Made by a program: the position numbers and the translations under genes | Assembly: GCA_949126835.1 (NCBI GenBank) | Contig: OX421498.1 | Span: forward strand, 38,741,118-38,805,117 | Reading direction: 5' to 3' | From: Anisus vortex | Taxonomy: Eukaryota; Mollusca; Gastropoda; Planorbidae | Length of the DNA stretch: 64,000 bases | Notes under the pieces: model-generated | Told to the model about the DNA's origin: nothing | The model's database searches: none | The model's input: only the letters and a program-made list of their open reading frames with translations | In this document: piece after piece, positions 51,501 through 62,062 of the stretch | How positions within the stretch are numbered: position 1 is the first letter of the stretch | Layout of the letters: the number at the start of each line of letters is the position of its first letter

Positions 51501-54500
51501 TTTTGCCCTGGGGCGCTACATAGGCTTGTGATGGCCCTGTCAGACGCGAAATATCTGCAGCTGGATAATAACACAACTGCTTTATATAAAGCCCGTGTGC
51601 CGCTTGATCGCAGATTGGGCCAAGTGTGCTCTTTGATATGTGTATGTCTGCGGTTTGTTTTCGGTAAAAAAAAAAACTAAACATAACAAAACATTTCTCT
51701 GAGTTTTACTAACAGCTCAAAAGAATACCGGCATTAACAAAAAATAAAATTGAACCAACACTTCTAAGCAAGCTACTGCCTCAATAGTCATTGCATTATC
51801 TAGTTGGATAGACTTTGTGTCAAAATAATAAAATAATTTATCATACCTTTGGGCCATGTACATTAAAACAAACAAACCAATTAAAACACATCAGGATCCG
51901 GGCATCAAGCAACGCAGTAAAGCATGAACCGAGAACCTCAATAATGAAAGCCAATCAATCAATTTAGCGGGGGAAGCAATGGTGGGAGCAGACAGCCCAA
52001 TTGTGTTATCAAACGACAACAAAGGTATTAGAAATCAAACGATTGTTATTGCCGCTCATGGAAAATTAAATAACAAAACAAAAATTAAATGTGTATGCAC
52101 CCATACATTTTTAAAAAAACGGAAGCAAAAACAAACAACAACACCTGGCAAAACACTTCGAAACTAACACTTTGCTTGCAATGTGAAGATTCAAATAGAA
52201 ATAAGTTATAAGTTTACAGACGTTCCTTCTAGATAGAAGATTATTACGTCTACTAGGCCCAAAACTCATGCAGGGCGACAGGGATCCGCCGGTGGCAGGG
52301 ATAGAACCCACGACCTGTCAGTTTGGTTTTTGGTTGACAGTCCGGTGAACTAACCGCTGGACCAGCCACAGTAACAGTAACTAGTAACGGTATTTCTATA
52401 CATTTGGGTGCACGCTTTGGGAAAGACAAAAGCATCAACACTGCACATTTCTTGTCTTTACGTCACACCGCATCGATAAACAACTTAAGGCTTTTGTACA
52501 AGAAGGGAACCAGGATTCAGCTTGTTTACATTTTTTATACCGCACTTTAAAAAAACGTGCCGAGAAAGGAGCACAAAGAAGCAAACGATAGACGCACATT
52601 TATTTAAAGTTGGGGGGGGGGGGGGGGAACGGTGAGCAAAAGAGGGGTAGGAAGGGGGGGACCCACCAACAGATGCTTTCATTCACTGCAGTCTTTTAGG
52701 ACCACTAGAAACAGACAACTTTTTTTTTACTATACCAATGACCTACGGTCAGTTTTGGACAACTGGTGAGTTGGTTTTTTATGGCCCTAAATTCTATAAA
52801 ATCATTTACATTATCATTTTTATATATTAAAGAAATGTAATATATGAGCAGCACAGGTGAAACTAAAGTCCAGATTAAATGCAGACTGGTATAGTTATGT
52901 TTAATTTAAAGACCACAGCTTTGGCAACAAGAATATATATTTATATAATATATATATAAGAGTTACACCCAGGTGTTTGGCCCAGGACCCATGATGGGTC
53001 AAAAAAGTATATATATATAAAGTTTAGTTTTATAAAAGGCAATTGTGTTATTCTTCAGACTACCGTATACACATTATTTTATAAATATGTATAAGTTATA
53101 AGTATATATAAATGTATATATGAGATAAAAAGAATACAAGATTGGGATATATGGATACACATATTGATACTTTTTTTTATTATCAGGGCATTTTAGGGTG
53201 GGTGGATTGATCTCTCTATTTTTCTCCATAGTGTTTATCATATTAGAATTATTATTTTTTTATTATATCCACTATTTTCATTATTTTTAAAACACAATCA
53301 AAACAAAAAAAAAATGAAACTATAAACTTGCTTTTTTCAAACCAGTTTGTGTGCAAAGTCATGCTGGGAGATTGTATTAAATTAGAAAAAAAAAATCTAA
53401 GAAATGGATTCATCTTTATCTACTCAAAGCACAAAATAAAAAATAAACAAAGAATTTAGAGAAACCAAAATTTGATTGGTTGGTTCATGCAGTCCATGTA
53501 AAATGTGTTACTTACCTGCTGCCAAATACAATTCCTCAAAATGTTCTTTACACATTTTTAGAACATTTTTTGATCACTTTTTATTATTAATTATCTATGT
53601 ATTGCTTAAGGCCTAGAGGAATTATATTCATGTTCTTAGTTGTTTGTTGCTCAATGTTAAATGCTCTCTGAGCTTACATTATGTTGGGTGGCAGGGCTAT
53701 ACAAATAGAATTATTCTTATTATAATCTATTAGCTAGCCTCTGGGCCTTACTTAGCCATGACCTTGCTTCAGAGAGGGGTTCCGTTTAATTTGAGTTTCA
53801 GTTTAGTACTATGTTTCAACTACTTTAGTTTAACCCCTCTTATTTCATCTATTAGCCAGCCTCTGGGCCTTACTTAGCCATGACCTTGCTTCAGAGAGAG
53901 GGGTTCCATTTAATTTGAGTCTTAGTTTAGTTCTGTTTCAACTTATGTTTAACCCCCATATTTCATTTAAATATGCACAAATTTGTTTTACTGGTACAGG
54001 ACGGCTTGATGAGAATTAAATACAGGGATATTTCTCTAAAATAATTGCAAAATTCCCAAACTTTTCCTAAAAATTTCTGAAAATTCAAAAACCAATATTT
54101 ACTTAATTAGGATATGTAAATTGTCTATAAATGTAAACAGCACTGCATATAGGCAGACTGAATAGAAAATTAATATTGTTGATTTTTTTTTAGTATTCAC
54201 AGAACTAATAGAAACAGCTCTGGAATAATGCTCCAAAGAAAAATTCCTCATACGAGTTAAGGACTTGTCCTTTTTAGACGAATTCATCAACATTTCACAA
54301 ACTTGAACAAACAAGTCAGTTTTCCTAAAAACAAATTTTTCAATCCGTATAAACCATTTAAATGGCAAACTACAGGTATGGTGAACCATAAAAATGTTTT
54401 ACAAAAGGGCCACAAATAATTTCTAATTAATTATAAATTCCAAGATACAGATGTTACGCAAGGTCTCACTTATCTCCCCTGTCACTTGTATATACCTGCA

Positions 54501-57500
54501 ACAGCTATGCTTTTATACTCTCTACATTCGACAAGATTGTTGCGCAGTGGGTTCAGCAACATTACAGAAACTGCACTTTGGTACGGATTGAGACACCCAA
54601 ATATTCTTTACCATCGGCCAAACTCAAGAAGTTAAACTTCTATATAGTCCACCCAAAAAAAACAAAAGAGCTGGGATAAACTATTAAATTTTTACTTTTC
54701 CAAAAGGGACAGAATCCTATTAAACATATTGGTGGGTATAGTGAGCGTGTGTGTGTTAATTGGAAACTTGTGAATAAATGATGAGGTTATTTAACTTCCA
54801 TGCAACCAGAAAAAAAAAAAGAAAACAGGCCACGGAGTACACAATTCAGGCCAGGCACAGGATGCCTGTGAAATGGTCACCTAGATTCGGGGCTGAGCTG
54901 CTTCGTTTGCCCGACCTAACACGCAGCAGCGTTTTCCCGAGGCTGTGGAACCCTCTGGACTTTTTCCCATCCCGCACATCCTCTTTACTGCGGTGCTTAG
55001 GTAACGTACCGTAGCCGCCTGTTCCTGGGGATGGAGCACTTGTGGGCGACTGGTCATCTTTCTTTCTATAAGTAGGGGGCTGCAGATAAATAGTAAAAAA
55101 ACAACAATTAAAATAATAGTTACGAATTACAAACATTGCCCAATTGGGCTAATAAAACATTAAGAAATTCACAAAACAATTTATACTGGTTTGAAATATC
55201 TTAATGTTTGCTAGCGTATATAGGTAGTCCAAATAAAAAAATAGAATAAAATATAAATAGTTTATCTTATCTATTACAGACACTCCTTATCCATAGTCTG
55301 ACTAGTCTTGCATTTTTATTCTTAACAACTAGCTTTAGGGTCCCTTAACTTAACTACACAGTTTTTCACTTTTTAATGATTGAAAATAATTTTTGTTCCA
55401 CTTTCCTGTCCATTTTAGCTAAATTCACAAACTTTCTCATAACCTTTGTCATTTTGCAAAAACAAAAAATACAATCAAATCCATTTTCCCAAACTTTGAC
55501 AACCCATATGAACACTGCAGCCACTGTATATGTATGAAGTGTTGAAATTAAAATTTTATTTTTGGATGTTTTTTTTTCAATACTCAATAATTCAAAGAAA
55601 AAAAAACTACGGGTAATTTTTAATTAAATTCAATTGTTTCCATTTTGGTAAAATTTACAAACTTTTCCCATCCTTGGTCTGTTTTTACAAACTGTCTTAA
55701 ACTTAAAAGACAGTGTCAGTTTTTGCTAAATTTTCTCAAACCTTGGACAGTTTTCACACACTGTCTAAACTTATAAGAGCCAAGCAGATTCCCCCCCTCA
55801 CTTTACCTGAACTAGCCCTGCCAGCACTAAGACCCAAACTTCTGTACTGTCTCTGACTAATGTTAACCCTTCCCGTACCGACCTACTTCTATCTATGCTG
55901 CCTTCAGTTCTGCAATATACGCGCCCGGGACTGTAAGGGTTAAGATACCCATCAGATCTGAACAAAGTCAAGCTCAAGTTAAAAAGTCATGTTTTCCCCT
56001 GGAATTGAACTCCAGCTCTTCAAAACTGTATTTGGACAAACTGCAACCAGACCTCAGTTTCCACAGTAACTATGTTATCTTAAGGTAATTGTTTAGTAAC
56101 AAAAACAACAAACAAAAAAAACCATCTCCAATACTTCAGTGCTAGGCACTAATGCTGTACACCTATAGGTCTAGATCCAAACAGACTAATGAAAAACTAT
56201 TGAGTTACCTTCTTAGAGCCAGGCACTAGGTTCTCACAACTATTAGATCTGGTCATACCCAAGGCCTGCCTTGAGATGAGTGGGATTGTGGACACAGTGT
56301 TGCCGCCATTGAAATTGTTCATCTGATGCACTACAGATAAAAACAAACAAACAATCCAAATTTAAAGTCAAAGTAAAGTAAAGTACCAGTAGGACCAAAT
56401 TGATCCATAGACCTATTGATCCACACACACATTTTTAGCTTGGTTACCAAACATATCTCAATCACAGATAGTGAAAAATGCACACATTAGAATTTTTTCA
56501 CCAACTAAAACTGTGTCATCTGAGAACAACCAAGATTCACGGGGTCCGAGCCATACAAATCAACACACACAAACTGATACACTACAACGGAGGGGGAGCG
56601 CGTTCGGCTGGCGAATTGTCCGTCCTTGGTCAAAGGCTAGGGTTAATTACCTGTCTGATGGGTGTCCCTGAGTCTACCCAGCTCTAATGGGTAGCTGATT
56701 TTAGTTGGGGTAAAGTGCTGGCCACACAATCGCGTGACCACAAAAAATGGTGAACGCTGCTTAAACAGCCCTATGTATAGAGTTGGTCCAACAGGATTAT
56801 TTTATTTTTTAGCAGAATTTTCAAACTCAATATCTAAGTTTCACAAACAAATGCTGCGCATAACCTGGGTATTCTTAGGCGATGATACTTTATACACAAC
56901 AATGGTCTTAACTAGTCAATGAAAGGAACAACTTACTAGGTGTGCTGGAGGCACTAGGAGAGGATAAGTAATGTCTCCCATCAGATCTGTCGTCAGGATG
57001 GAACATGGGCTGTGCAGAGAGAGAAAATAATACAGCCCACATTAGCTCAGGCGCACACTGTGTGACATTCAAAGCTAACTCATTGCACACAGCAATTATA
57101 CCCCACTTTACAAAGGCCATGCAATGACTAATTAATTCCCCACATAGACTTACAGATTTGGGAAATGTATTAACAAATAGTTAAGCTAAGCTAAGAGGTT
57201 CTATAAAGTTACTGTATGGTACGGCCTATTGTAGAGTATCTGCAGATTAACAAGCCAAAACATATTCTTGGCATTATCAGCGTTGTATTGCCACTTAATC
57301 CCATTGTATGCTGTGAACAAGCTACCTCACCAGTCCACTAAATGAACATGGAATAATAGGAATAGTTTATTGCCAGAAAGCCCAAACAAATAAAAACTAT
57401 TTGCCGCACATATTCACAGATATCCCTGTTGTGAGCTATTTTATATTAGACATTGTACTTTTATTAATTATTTTATTGTGAGTTATTTTATTTATGCGTA

Positions 57501-59968
57501 ATAATAATCTTTAAGTGATATGTCTGAGGTATGACATTGTTCTTAGTTAAGGAAGTGACAGAGTCTTGTTAGGTTGTCTGGGGATGAATGGTGTATTGTT
57601 TTTTCTTTATAATTCACAAAGATATTGGTCTCATTATTGTTTAATATTAAAACAATATTAAAGATTGAAGTGTTTTCTGTTGCCTTGAATTATAGAACAA
57701 TTTATACTCCAACAATCCCATGGGGTCCTGTGTGGCTCTACTGGCACCGAAAGAGACTTACATAGTGCTGATCCCTCAGTGCAGCATCTCCCACAGATGG
57801 GGTCGTAGACGAGCTTGTGGAGCTGGTGTCCCCATCTTCCAAGTTCATTAAGAGCTCTTCCACTGCTGAAATTTGAGCAAAGACAATTAAATTTGACCCC
57901 ATCAGCTAGAAAAAACAACATTAACAACAGTGATAATTTGCTAGTACAAAATGATGCCATTAAAAAATATCATGTAATATTTTCATAAAAACAAATAATT
58001 TTTATTAAAACATCAAATTACCAGTCATTTACAAACTGTGACCCAAACATATAACAATAGAGTTACCTTTCCTTCCCTGGGCTTGCACTAAAATTTCCTC
58101 CACTCTTCTGTACCTTTTAAATAATCTCCTCATGTCTTCCAGTTTACGTTCCTGTAGTACAGAAGTGGGAAATAAAAGGATTAGTATAACAATTGCAAAC
58201 AGCTAAATGCTCCTAAATAAAAACTCTACATTTAAAATACTAGGTTTGTATAGTCCTAGAAAGTTTTGTTTTTTCCCTTCTTTGGTTTTACATGTCTATT
58301 CTAATTAACTTTGTACAGAAGTGAAAGTTTTTGATATCTCTATAAGTCTCTTAAATTGACAATTTTCTCTCTCCTTAAAATCTAGAGTAGACACATGTAA
58401 ATTAACAAAAAGTTTTTTCCATTAAGTTCAAATATCAACTGAAATCGACGCACATGCTACCGTAAGCAGTACTGTAAGATTAAACTCTTAAATAATGACA
58501 CAAATCTTGAAATGTTATAGAATGTTACAATAAATCTCACCTTCTCTTCATTGGCTAACATCAACGTGTCAACTGCTCGCTTTAATTTCTCAACCTCAGT
58601 GTCTGTAAAGATAGGAAAGAATTCCAAATTGAGATGACCATAGGTCAGCAAATCATACACTTCTAACCAGCAAAAGCTTTTTTTCATCTTTAAATCTAAT
58701 TCTTCTAAATTTTTTATTATTTAAAAAAAAACAACACTTTCCCAGCACTTGCTGCAATCACACACATGTCCTTAAAATAGTGAATCAATATTTGTTGTGA
58801 ACTTTACATGCTTGTAGCTTTATATTTTTCCTCATTTGTGTAAGAAATAAATTATCTATTTTAATTACAGTGCATTTGAAACTAGTTTATTATATCTGGG
58901 TCTCAATAGGGACTGTAACAAGAAGGGTGGCTTATGTAATTGAATAAGTGGTGATTTAAAAAAAATTTAAATGTGTTCCGAAGTTACCCCATTTTTTTGT
59001 CGACAGTTTTAAAAATTCCTCTTTTTACTTTTTTTTTTGTTTTTTTTTACTATTTAAAGGGATGAAACATTTTAAATATGAAATAAGTGGCTTTTTTCTT
59101 TTTCCTTAACTCTGGTTTCTTTCATGGTTTTCAATACACATACAAAGAAAGAAGTTTCAACGCTCTCATTCCAAGAGAGCTTGAGCTATCAAAGAGATAA
59201 CATTATTTACATGGTAGGGTGTTATCATGAATATAAAGCATTATTTCTTGTTTAGAGTTTCTCAGTATTAAATAAGTTTGACACCAGCAAACTCCTAAAA
59301 TTGTATCCCACATCTTTATTCTTTTTTTGTTAGTTAATCTCTGACCAATTTCTGACTTTTAACAAGAGACTCAATAAGTCTATAAAATAAGGGAGGGAAT
59401 ACATTTATTAACCATTGCAATCACTCATGTAAGATTTTAGAACATTTCCATATCACTTAATATTATTTTCTTTTGTAAAATAGTTCATAATATCAAACAA
59501 AATACAAAGTTTTGTAACAGATTTTTTTTTTACAGATAAATATAGTTTCAACCTACCAGCACTATCTAGAGGCAATGTGCCATTTCTTCCAAGTCTCAGT
59601 CTTAGCTCTGAATTCTCAGCATCTTTCATTAACAGTTTGGCTTCTAGTTCTGCCACTTGTCTCTGTTGAAGACAACAACAAGGTTAAGAGTTAAAAGCAC
59701 TTCAAGGTGTTTGACGCAGTTGGACATCAGTGTTTATTATAAGTTTATACAAGAAAATTGCATTGACATTCATTTACATGCTTAGTACAGAGAATCCAAA
59801 TAACAAAATATGAAACAGTGTTATGACTGGCCTTACCTGCACTGCCCTGAATCTCTCGTCCAGTTCCCTTTTGTCTTTCTCTGTTGAGGTCAGCTTCATT
59901 TTCAAGTGGGAAACTTCCGCCATCAGATCTAGTTTATGGTGCTCCAGGCTGGACCTCGTCAAAAGCTC
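42507..59968 (-). CDS. PPFIBP1: Liprin-beta (PPFIBP1/2-type scaffold), 18 coding exons, 5' end not found
   Basis: Exons (5' to 3'): 59837-59968, 59557-59662, 58541-58602, 58067-58151, 57762-57865, 56937-57009, 56209-56330, 54881-55079, 48140-48374, 47490-47643, 47025-47136, 46090-46178, 45781-45906, 45518-45652, 44302-44490, 43818-43922, 43199-43258, 42507-42560. All phases agree and give 713 residues to the TGA. Seen: coiled coil (ELLTRSSLEHHKLDLMAEVS), basic linker (RSSSAPNLA, KKRGLLRLFGKLKRS, EFKRGGVRATA), then three SAM domains: SAM1 (PFARWDTDRVTAWM), SAM2 (RWLDDIGLPQYKDSF), SAM3 (WTNHRVMEWLRTIDLSEYAP). Known family role: cytoplasmic scaffold that binds liprin-alpha through the SAM region and acts at adhesions and presynaptic active zones. 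Invertebrates usually have one liprin-beta, so the vertebrate numbering is nominal. The N-terminal part of the coiled coil is missing on the right. Confidence 0.93.
43199..43258 (-). CDS. PPFIBP1: Liprin-beta C-terminal exon
   Basis: 60 bp, phase 0. HDEKAAKEIGAYSHEINTLT, matching the IGAFSxxINxLT block; donor GTAAGT. Confidence 0.85.
43818..43922 (-). CDS. PPFIBP1: Liprin-beta C-terminal exon
   Basis: 105 bp. KGKFGLFSHKRTKSETDPDS then YLCPLEINGQYMNGK. Corresponds to the family's FGxLxKKK...YVCP segment. Confidence 0.85.
43985..44205. repeat. 25-bp AT-rich tandem repeat, about 9 copies
   Basis: Unit GAAATAATTGAACAGTAATT plus ATAAA, in the intron between liprin-beta exons 43818-43922 and 44302-44490. 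Confidence 0.9.
44302..44490 (-). CDS. PPFIBP1: Liprin-beta SAM3, second half
   Basis: 189 bp. VLEPRFNSELFAVLLSIPPS, KTLLRRHLNTHFISLIGPET; then a basic tail QTRKREHESQ ending NNKVK. Confidence 0.92.
44593..45472. mobile_element. 880-bp non-autonomous hAT element, 8-bp TSD
   Basis: Ends TAGGGATGTTAAAC / GTTTTAACATCCCTA; exact GTTTTAAA duplication at 44585-44592 and 45473-45480. AACCGGTTTT motifs repeat near both ends. No transposase ORF. Confidence 0.85.
45518..45652 (-). CDS. PPFIBP1: Liprin-beta SAM3, first half
   Basis: 135 bp. VVLWTNHRVMEWLRTIDLSE, YAPNLRGSGVHGALL; donor GTATGT. Confidence 0.93.
45781..45906 (-). CDS. PPFIBP1: Liprin-beta SAM2, second half
   Basis: 126 bp. EDLFSLKVTNEVHHVSIKRA, IQILRLNNFNPNCLRRRPAP. 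Near-invariant family block; donor GTACTG. Confidence 0.93.
46090..46178 (-). CDS. PPFIBP1: Liprin-beta SAM2, first half
   Basis: 89 bp. RWLDDIGLPQYKDSFYDARV then DGRMLNYLTV; donor GTAAGT. Confidence 0.93.
46250..46555 (+). mobile_element. SINE-A with internal 117-bp duplication
   Basis: GTCCCTGAGTCTTACCCAGC through TGGCCACACAATCACCTAGT occurs twice in tandem, then the standard tail CTGGTGAACGCTGCTTCACG. Confidence 0.7.
47025..47136 (-). CDS. PPFIBP1: Liprin-beta SAM1 end and SAM2 start
   Basis: 112 bp. ELGMKNALHRKKLLLAMQAM then ELDYNFVA plus one base; donor GTGAGT. Typical SAM1 C-terminal helix (ELGxKxxLHRKKL). Confidence 0.92.
47490..47643 (-). CDS. PPFIBP1: Liprin-beta SAM1, first half
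   Basis: 154 bp, donor GTTACC (less common but phase-consistent). SDVPFARWDTDRVTAWMNDI, YLVDCKRWVKNGEQLL, HHDLEK. Confidence 0.92.
47822..48060 (+). mobile_element. SINE-A with well-kept tRNA-like promoter
   Basis: A-box-like GAGTGGCCAAGCGGCAG and B-box-like GGGTTTGAATCCTG at tRNA spacing, then the SINE-A body and tail. It lies in a liprin-beta intron. Confidence 0.75.
48140..48374 (-). CDS. PPFIBP1: Liprin-beta pre-SAM exon
   Basis: 235 bp. HTEVLTDDEDGLQHYGHDHR, KKKRGLLRLFGKLKRSSSQD, GEFKRGGVRATASARLAW. The GLLRLFGKLKRS and EFKRGG motifs precede SAM1 in all liprin-betas. Donor GTATGT. Confidence 0.92.
49111..49144 (-). CDS. PPFIBP1: Candidate alternative first exon of liprin-beta (short isoform)
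   Basis: ATG with A at -3, encoding MSCLSSVLKTS plus one base, then a good donor (GTATGC). Phase 1 matches the acceptor at 48374, so the product would read ...KTSAHTEVL and continue through all three SAM domains, about 430 residues without coiled coil. It lies in the 6.5-kb intron before the pre-SAM exon. Only sequence and phase support it. Confidence 0.45.
51394..51539. mobile_element. 146-bp hAT MITE
   Basis: Ends CAGTGGCCTCACAT and TTGTGATGGCCCTG are imperfect inverted repeats. Flanks GCAGACGC / TCAGACGC are an 8-bp duplication with one mismatch. G-rich ends. Confidence 0.65.
52206..52370 (-). mobile_element. SINE-B, reverse orientation
   Basis: GTTTACAGACGTTCCTTCTA, GCAGGGCGACAGGGATCCGC, ATAGAACCCACGACCTGTCA; same family as 17397-17556. 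Confidence 0.7.
53728..53950. repeat. 121-bp direct repeat, 2 copies
   Basis: CTATTAGCTAGCCTCTGGGC through TTCAGAGAGGGGTTCCGTTT recurs from 53849 with minor changes. Confidence 0.85.
54881..55079 (-). CDS. PPFIBP1: Liprin-beta basic linker exon
   Basis: 199 bp. PPTYRKKDDQSPTSAPSPGT, GYGTLPKHRSKED, GFHSLGKTLLRVRSGKRSSS, APNL. The RSSSAPNLA block (last Ala from the next exon) is a liprin-beta hallmark. Confidence 0.88.
55863..55943 (-). mobile_element. 81-bp TTAACCCTT-ended element, copy 2
   Basis: TTAACCCTTCCCGTACCGAC to CCCGGGACTGTAAGGGTTAA; reverse complement of copy 1 with a few mismatches. It lies in a liprin-beta intron. Confidence 0.65.
56209..56330 (-). CDS. PPFIBP1: Liprin-beta linker exon
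   Basis: 122 bp, acceptor CTGTAG. HQMNNFNGGNTVSTIPLISR, ALGMTRSNSCENLVPGSKK. RSNSCENL is a plausible basophilic-kinase / 14-3-3-type site. Confidence 0.75.
56585..56800 (+). mobile_element. SINE-A, diverged
   Basis: GGGAGCGCGTTCGGCTGGCG, GTCCCTGAGTCTACCCAGCT, GGTGAACGCTGCTTAAACAG in the expected order. Confidence 0.6.
56937..57009 (-). CDS. PPFIBP1: Liprin-beta linker exon
   Basis: 73 bp. PMFHPDDRSDGRHYLSSPSA then SSTP plus one base; donor GTAAGT. Recognised by splice sites and phase rather than homology. Confidence 0.7.
57762..57865 (-). CDS. PPFIBP1: Liprin-beta linker exon
   Basis: 104 bp. AVEELLMNLEDGDTSSTSSS then TTPSVGDAALRDQHY; donor GTAAGT. Acidic and Ser/Thr-rich, probably disordered. 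Confidence 0.8.
58067..58151 (-). CDS. PPFIBP1: Liprin-beta coiled-coil end exon
   Basis: 85 bp. ERKLEDMRRLFKRYRRVEEI then LVQAQGRK plus one base. This is the end of the predicted coiled coil. Confidence 0.87.
58541..58602 (-). CDS. PPFIBP1: Liprin-beta coiled-coil exon
   Basis: 62 bp. Encodes DTEVEKLKRAVDTLMLANEE and a Lys, matching the EVxxxKxAVxxLMxANEEK block of the family. Confidence 0.88.
59557..59662 (-). CDS. PPFIBP1: Liprin-beta coiled-coil exon
   Basis: 106 bp. RQVAELEAKLLMKDAENSEL then RLRLGRNGTLPLDSA plus one base; donor GTAGGT. The coiled coil continues. Confidence 0.85.
59837..59968 (-). CDS. PPFIBP1: Liprin-beta coiled-coil exon
   Basis: 132 bp, phase 0. ELLTRSSLEHHKLDLMAEVS then LKMKLTSTEKDKRELDERF. 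This is the best conserved coiled-coil block of liprin-beta and the most 5' exon I can identify. Confidence 0.9.
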
Positions 59969-61204
59969 CTATGAAGAAAAAGAGAACAAGAAAGCAATTT
60001 AAATAAAATCAAACAATTATAATATTGAGCAGAAGCCTGGGTACCATTCAGCAGCAGGGTCGCCTCCATGCCTTAATGTAGGGATCCTTAATAATTTGTT
60101 AATACATAGTTATTCATATGATAAAATAAATGACAGGGTGGACCAAGAATCGTCTTTGCAAACTTATATAAAAGTATATTTTCAATTTAGGGATACACAA
60201 TATAATACCAAGGAGAGATAAGATATTATTATCATATTAAGCTTTTGAAAATTAGGACATCTTGGTAAAAAAAGATTATTACCGTAAGTTGCAAGAAACA
60301 TTTATGTACTTTTATAATGAATTGTTTAAAGAATTTTCATGTATTAAACAGACTAAATTCCTAATATTCTGCCTATAAATAAGGCAGGCATAAACACAGT
60401 AATAGATCATCCTTAGCCAGTGAATGCAAGTGAATTTGGGAGATTCTAGGATGTGGCCAGTGGCCAAAGAAACCATTTGGTTTGCTGATTTGAGATACCC
60501 ATATGGAGATAAGGTGTATTACCTTTACATGTCAAAAAATGACCCACCAGGGCTGGTGGAATTTCACAACCATTCTTTAGTAAACAGTTGTAGGGGATAA
60601 AATACTTAGATGTAAACAATAAAGAAAAAATATTTAAATACTGACATTTTTTGTTTGTTTTCTAGGGAGGTCAAGTCAGAATTTATTATCTGTAGGAGAG
60701 AAGCAGAAGAAGAAAGCTCAGTTAATAGAAAGTAACATCTGCACATAATCCCACATTTGATTTGATGTTCCATGCAGGCTATTCTATATATAACAAGTAC
60801 ACAATTTCAGATATCCTCAACAATGCACTGCATTTTTCTACATGGAAAAAATATATGTGAAGGGTAAAAGAATGTTCTTAAATAAAAACTAAATATTATG
60901 GGATGCTCCCCCCCCCTCCGCCCCATACACTGCCTTTCCTCTGTACATTGTTTGAGAATCCAGAACATCTACCAAATGTGTAATGATTGCCTTTAAATCT
61001 GCCAGAAGGGGGCAATCTGCTACCATCACTGTGTACCAGGCACATACACATCTTTTTTTTTTAACCATTCACCTTGATTCTCCCCTGGATGCCCATCAAA
61101 CAGATGGTAAGAACATGTTTCTATAGTGGGCAGAGTATGACAGAGTTGTCAAGCAAAGGTACATATATACAGTATATGCACTGTCTATACAGTACACAAT
61201 TCAC

Positions 61205-61798
61205 CAATACACTTTGTCAGCAACTATGTCCTTCACCTCAATATCCTTATATTGCTCACACACATGTTCTCTCAATGCCCTCATGTCCTTCATCTCAATA
61301 TCCTTATATTGCTCACACACATGTTCTCTCAATGCCCTCATGTCCTTCACCTCAATATCCTTATATTGCTCACACACATGTTATCTCAATGCCCTCATGT
61401 CCTTCACCTCAATATCCTTATATTGCTCACACACATGTTCTCTCAATGCCCTCATGTCCTTCACCTCAATATCCTTATATTGCTCACACACATGTTCTCT
61501 CAATGCCCTCATGTCCTTCATCTCAATATCCTTATATTGCTCACACACATGTTCTCTCAATGCCCTCATGTCCTTCACCTCAATATCCTTATATTGCTCA
61601 CACACATGTTCTCTCAATGCCCTCATGTCCTTCACCTCAATATCCTTATATTGCTCACACACATGTTCTCTCAATGCCCTCATGTCCTTCATCTCAATAT
61701 CCTTATATTGCTCACACACATGTTCTCTCAATGCCCTCATGTCCTTCACCTCAATATCCTTATATTGCTCACACACATGTTCTCTCAATGCCCTCAAC
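61205..61798. repeat. 57-bp minisatellite, about 10 copies
   Basis: Unit ATGTCCTTCACCTCAATATC, CTTATATTGCTCACACACAT, GTTCTCTCAATGCCCTC. 57 is a multiple of three and the unit lacks stops in several frames, so long false ORFs arise on both strands. C/T variants at CACCTC/CATCTC recur. Confidence 0.97.
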
Positions 61799-61804
61799 AA
61801 CAAA

Positions 61805-62062
61805 TAAATAAAGTATCCCGGTCGGACTGAATTGATCCATAGGGCCAGTGAAGCAGTGTTCACCAGTTTCTGTAACCACGGCATACTAGGGATGCCATGG
61901 GATTGTGTGGCCAGCACAATGCTCAGCAGCTTTAACTTTACCCCAACTAAGGCCTGGTAATCATTAGAGCTGGGTACACTAGGGGACACCCTCCAGTCCC
62001 TGGAAAGAAAACTTTTTTTTGCCTTCACCAGGATTCAAACCCAGGATCTTTCGTACGCGCTG
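61805..62062 (-). mobile_element. SINE-A, reverse orientation
   Basis: GTATCCCGGTCGGACTGAAT, CAGTGAAGCAGTGTTCACCA, GATTCAAACCCAGGATCTTT. It abuts the minisatellite. Confidence 0.7.

Larger units (their letters stand above)
48375..54880. other. Large liprin-beta intron (content)
   Basis: About 6.5 kb with the candidate alternative first exon (49111-49144), a hAT MITE (51394-51539), a SINE-B (52206-52370), a G run (52611-52628) and a 121-bp direct repeat (53728-53950). Nothing else gene-like seen. Confidence 0.6.

Noticed and set aside
60645..60690. Strong acceptor-like site followed by a short coiled-coil-like stretch upstream of liprin-beta (INSDLTSLENKQ)
   Set aside because: The only donor leaves phase 2, incompatible with the phase-0 exon at 59,968; would need another unseen exon.
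61074..62028. Four overlapping long open frames over the 57-bp repeat, one with a coiled-coil-like 19-residue repeat
   Set aside because: Unit length is a multiple of three, so frames stay open by chance; one unit has a stop, and the minus frame runs into SINE sequence.
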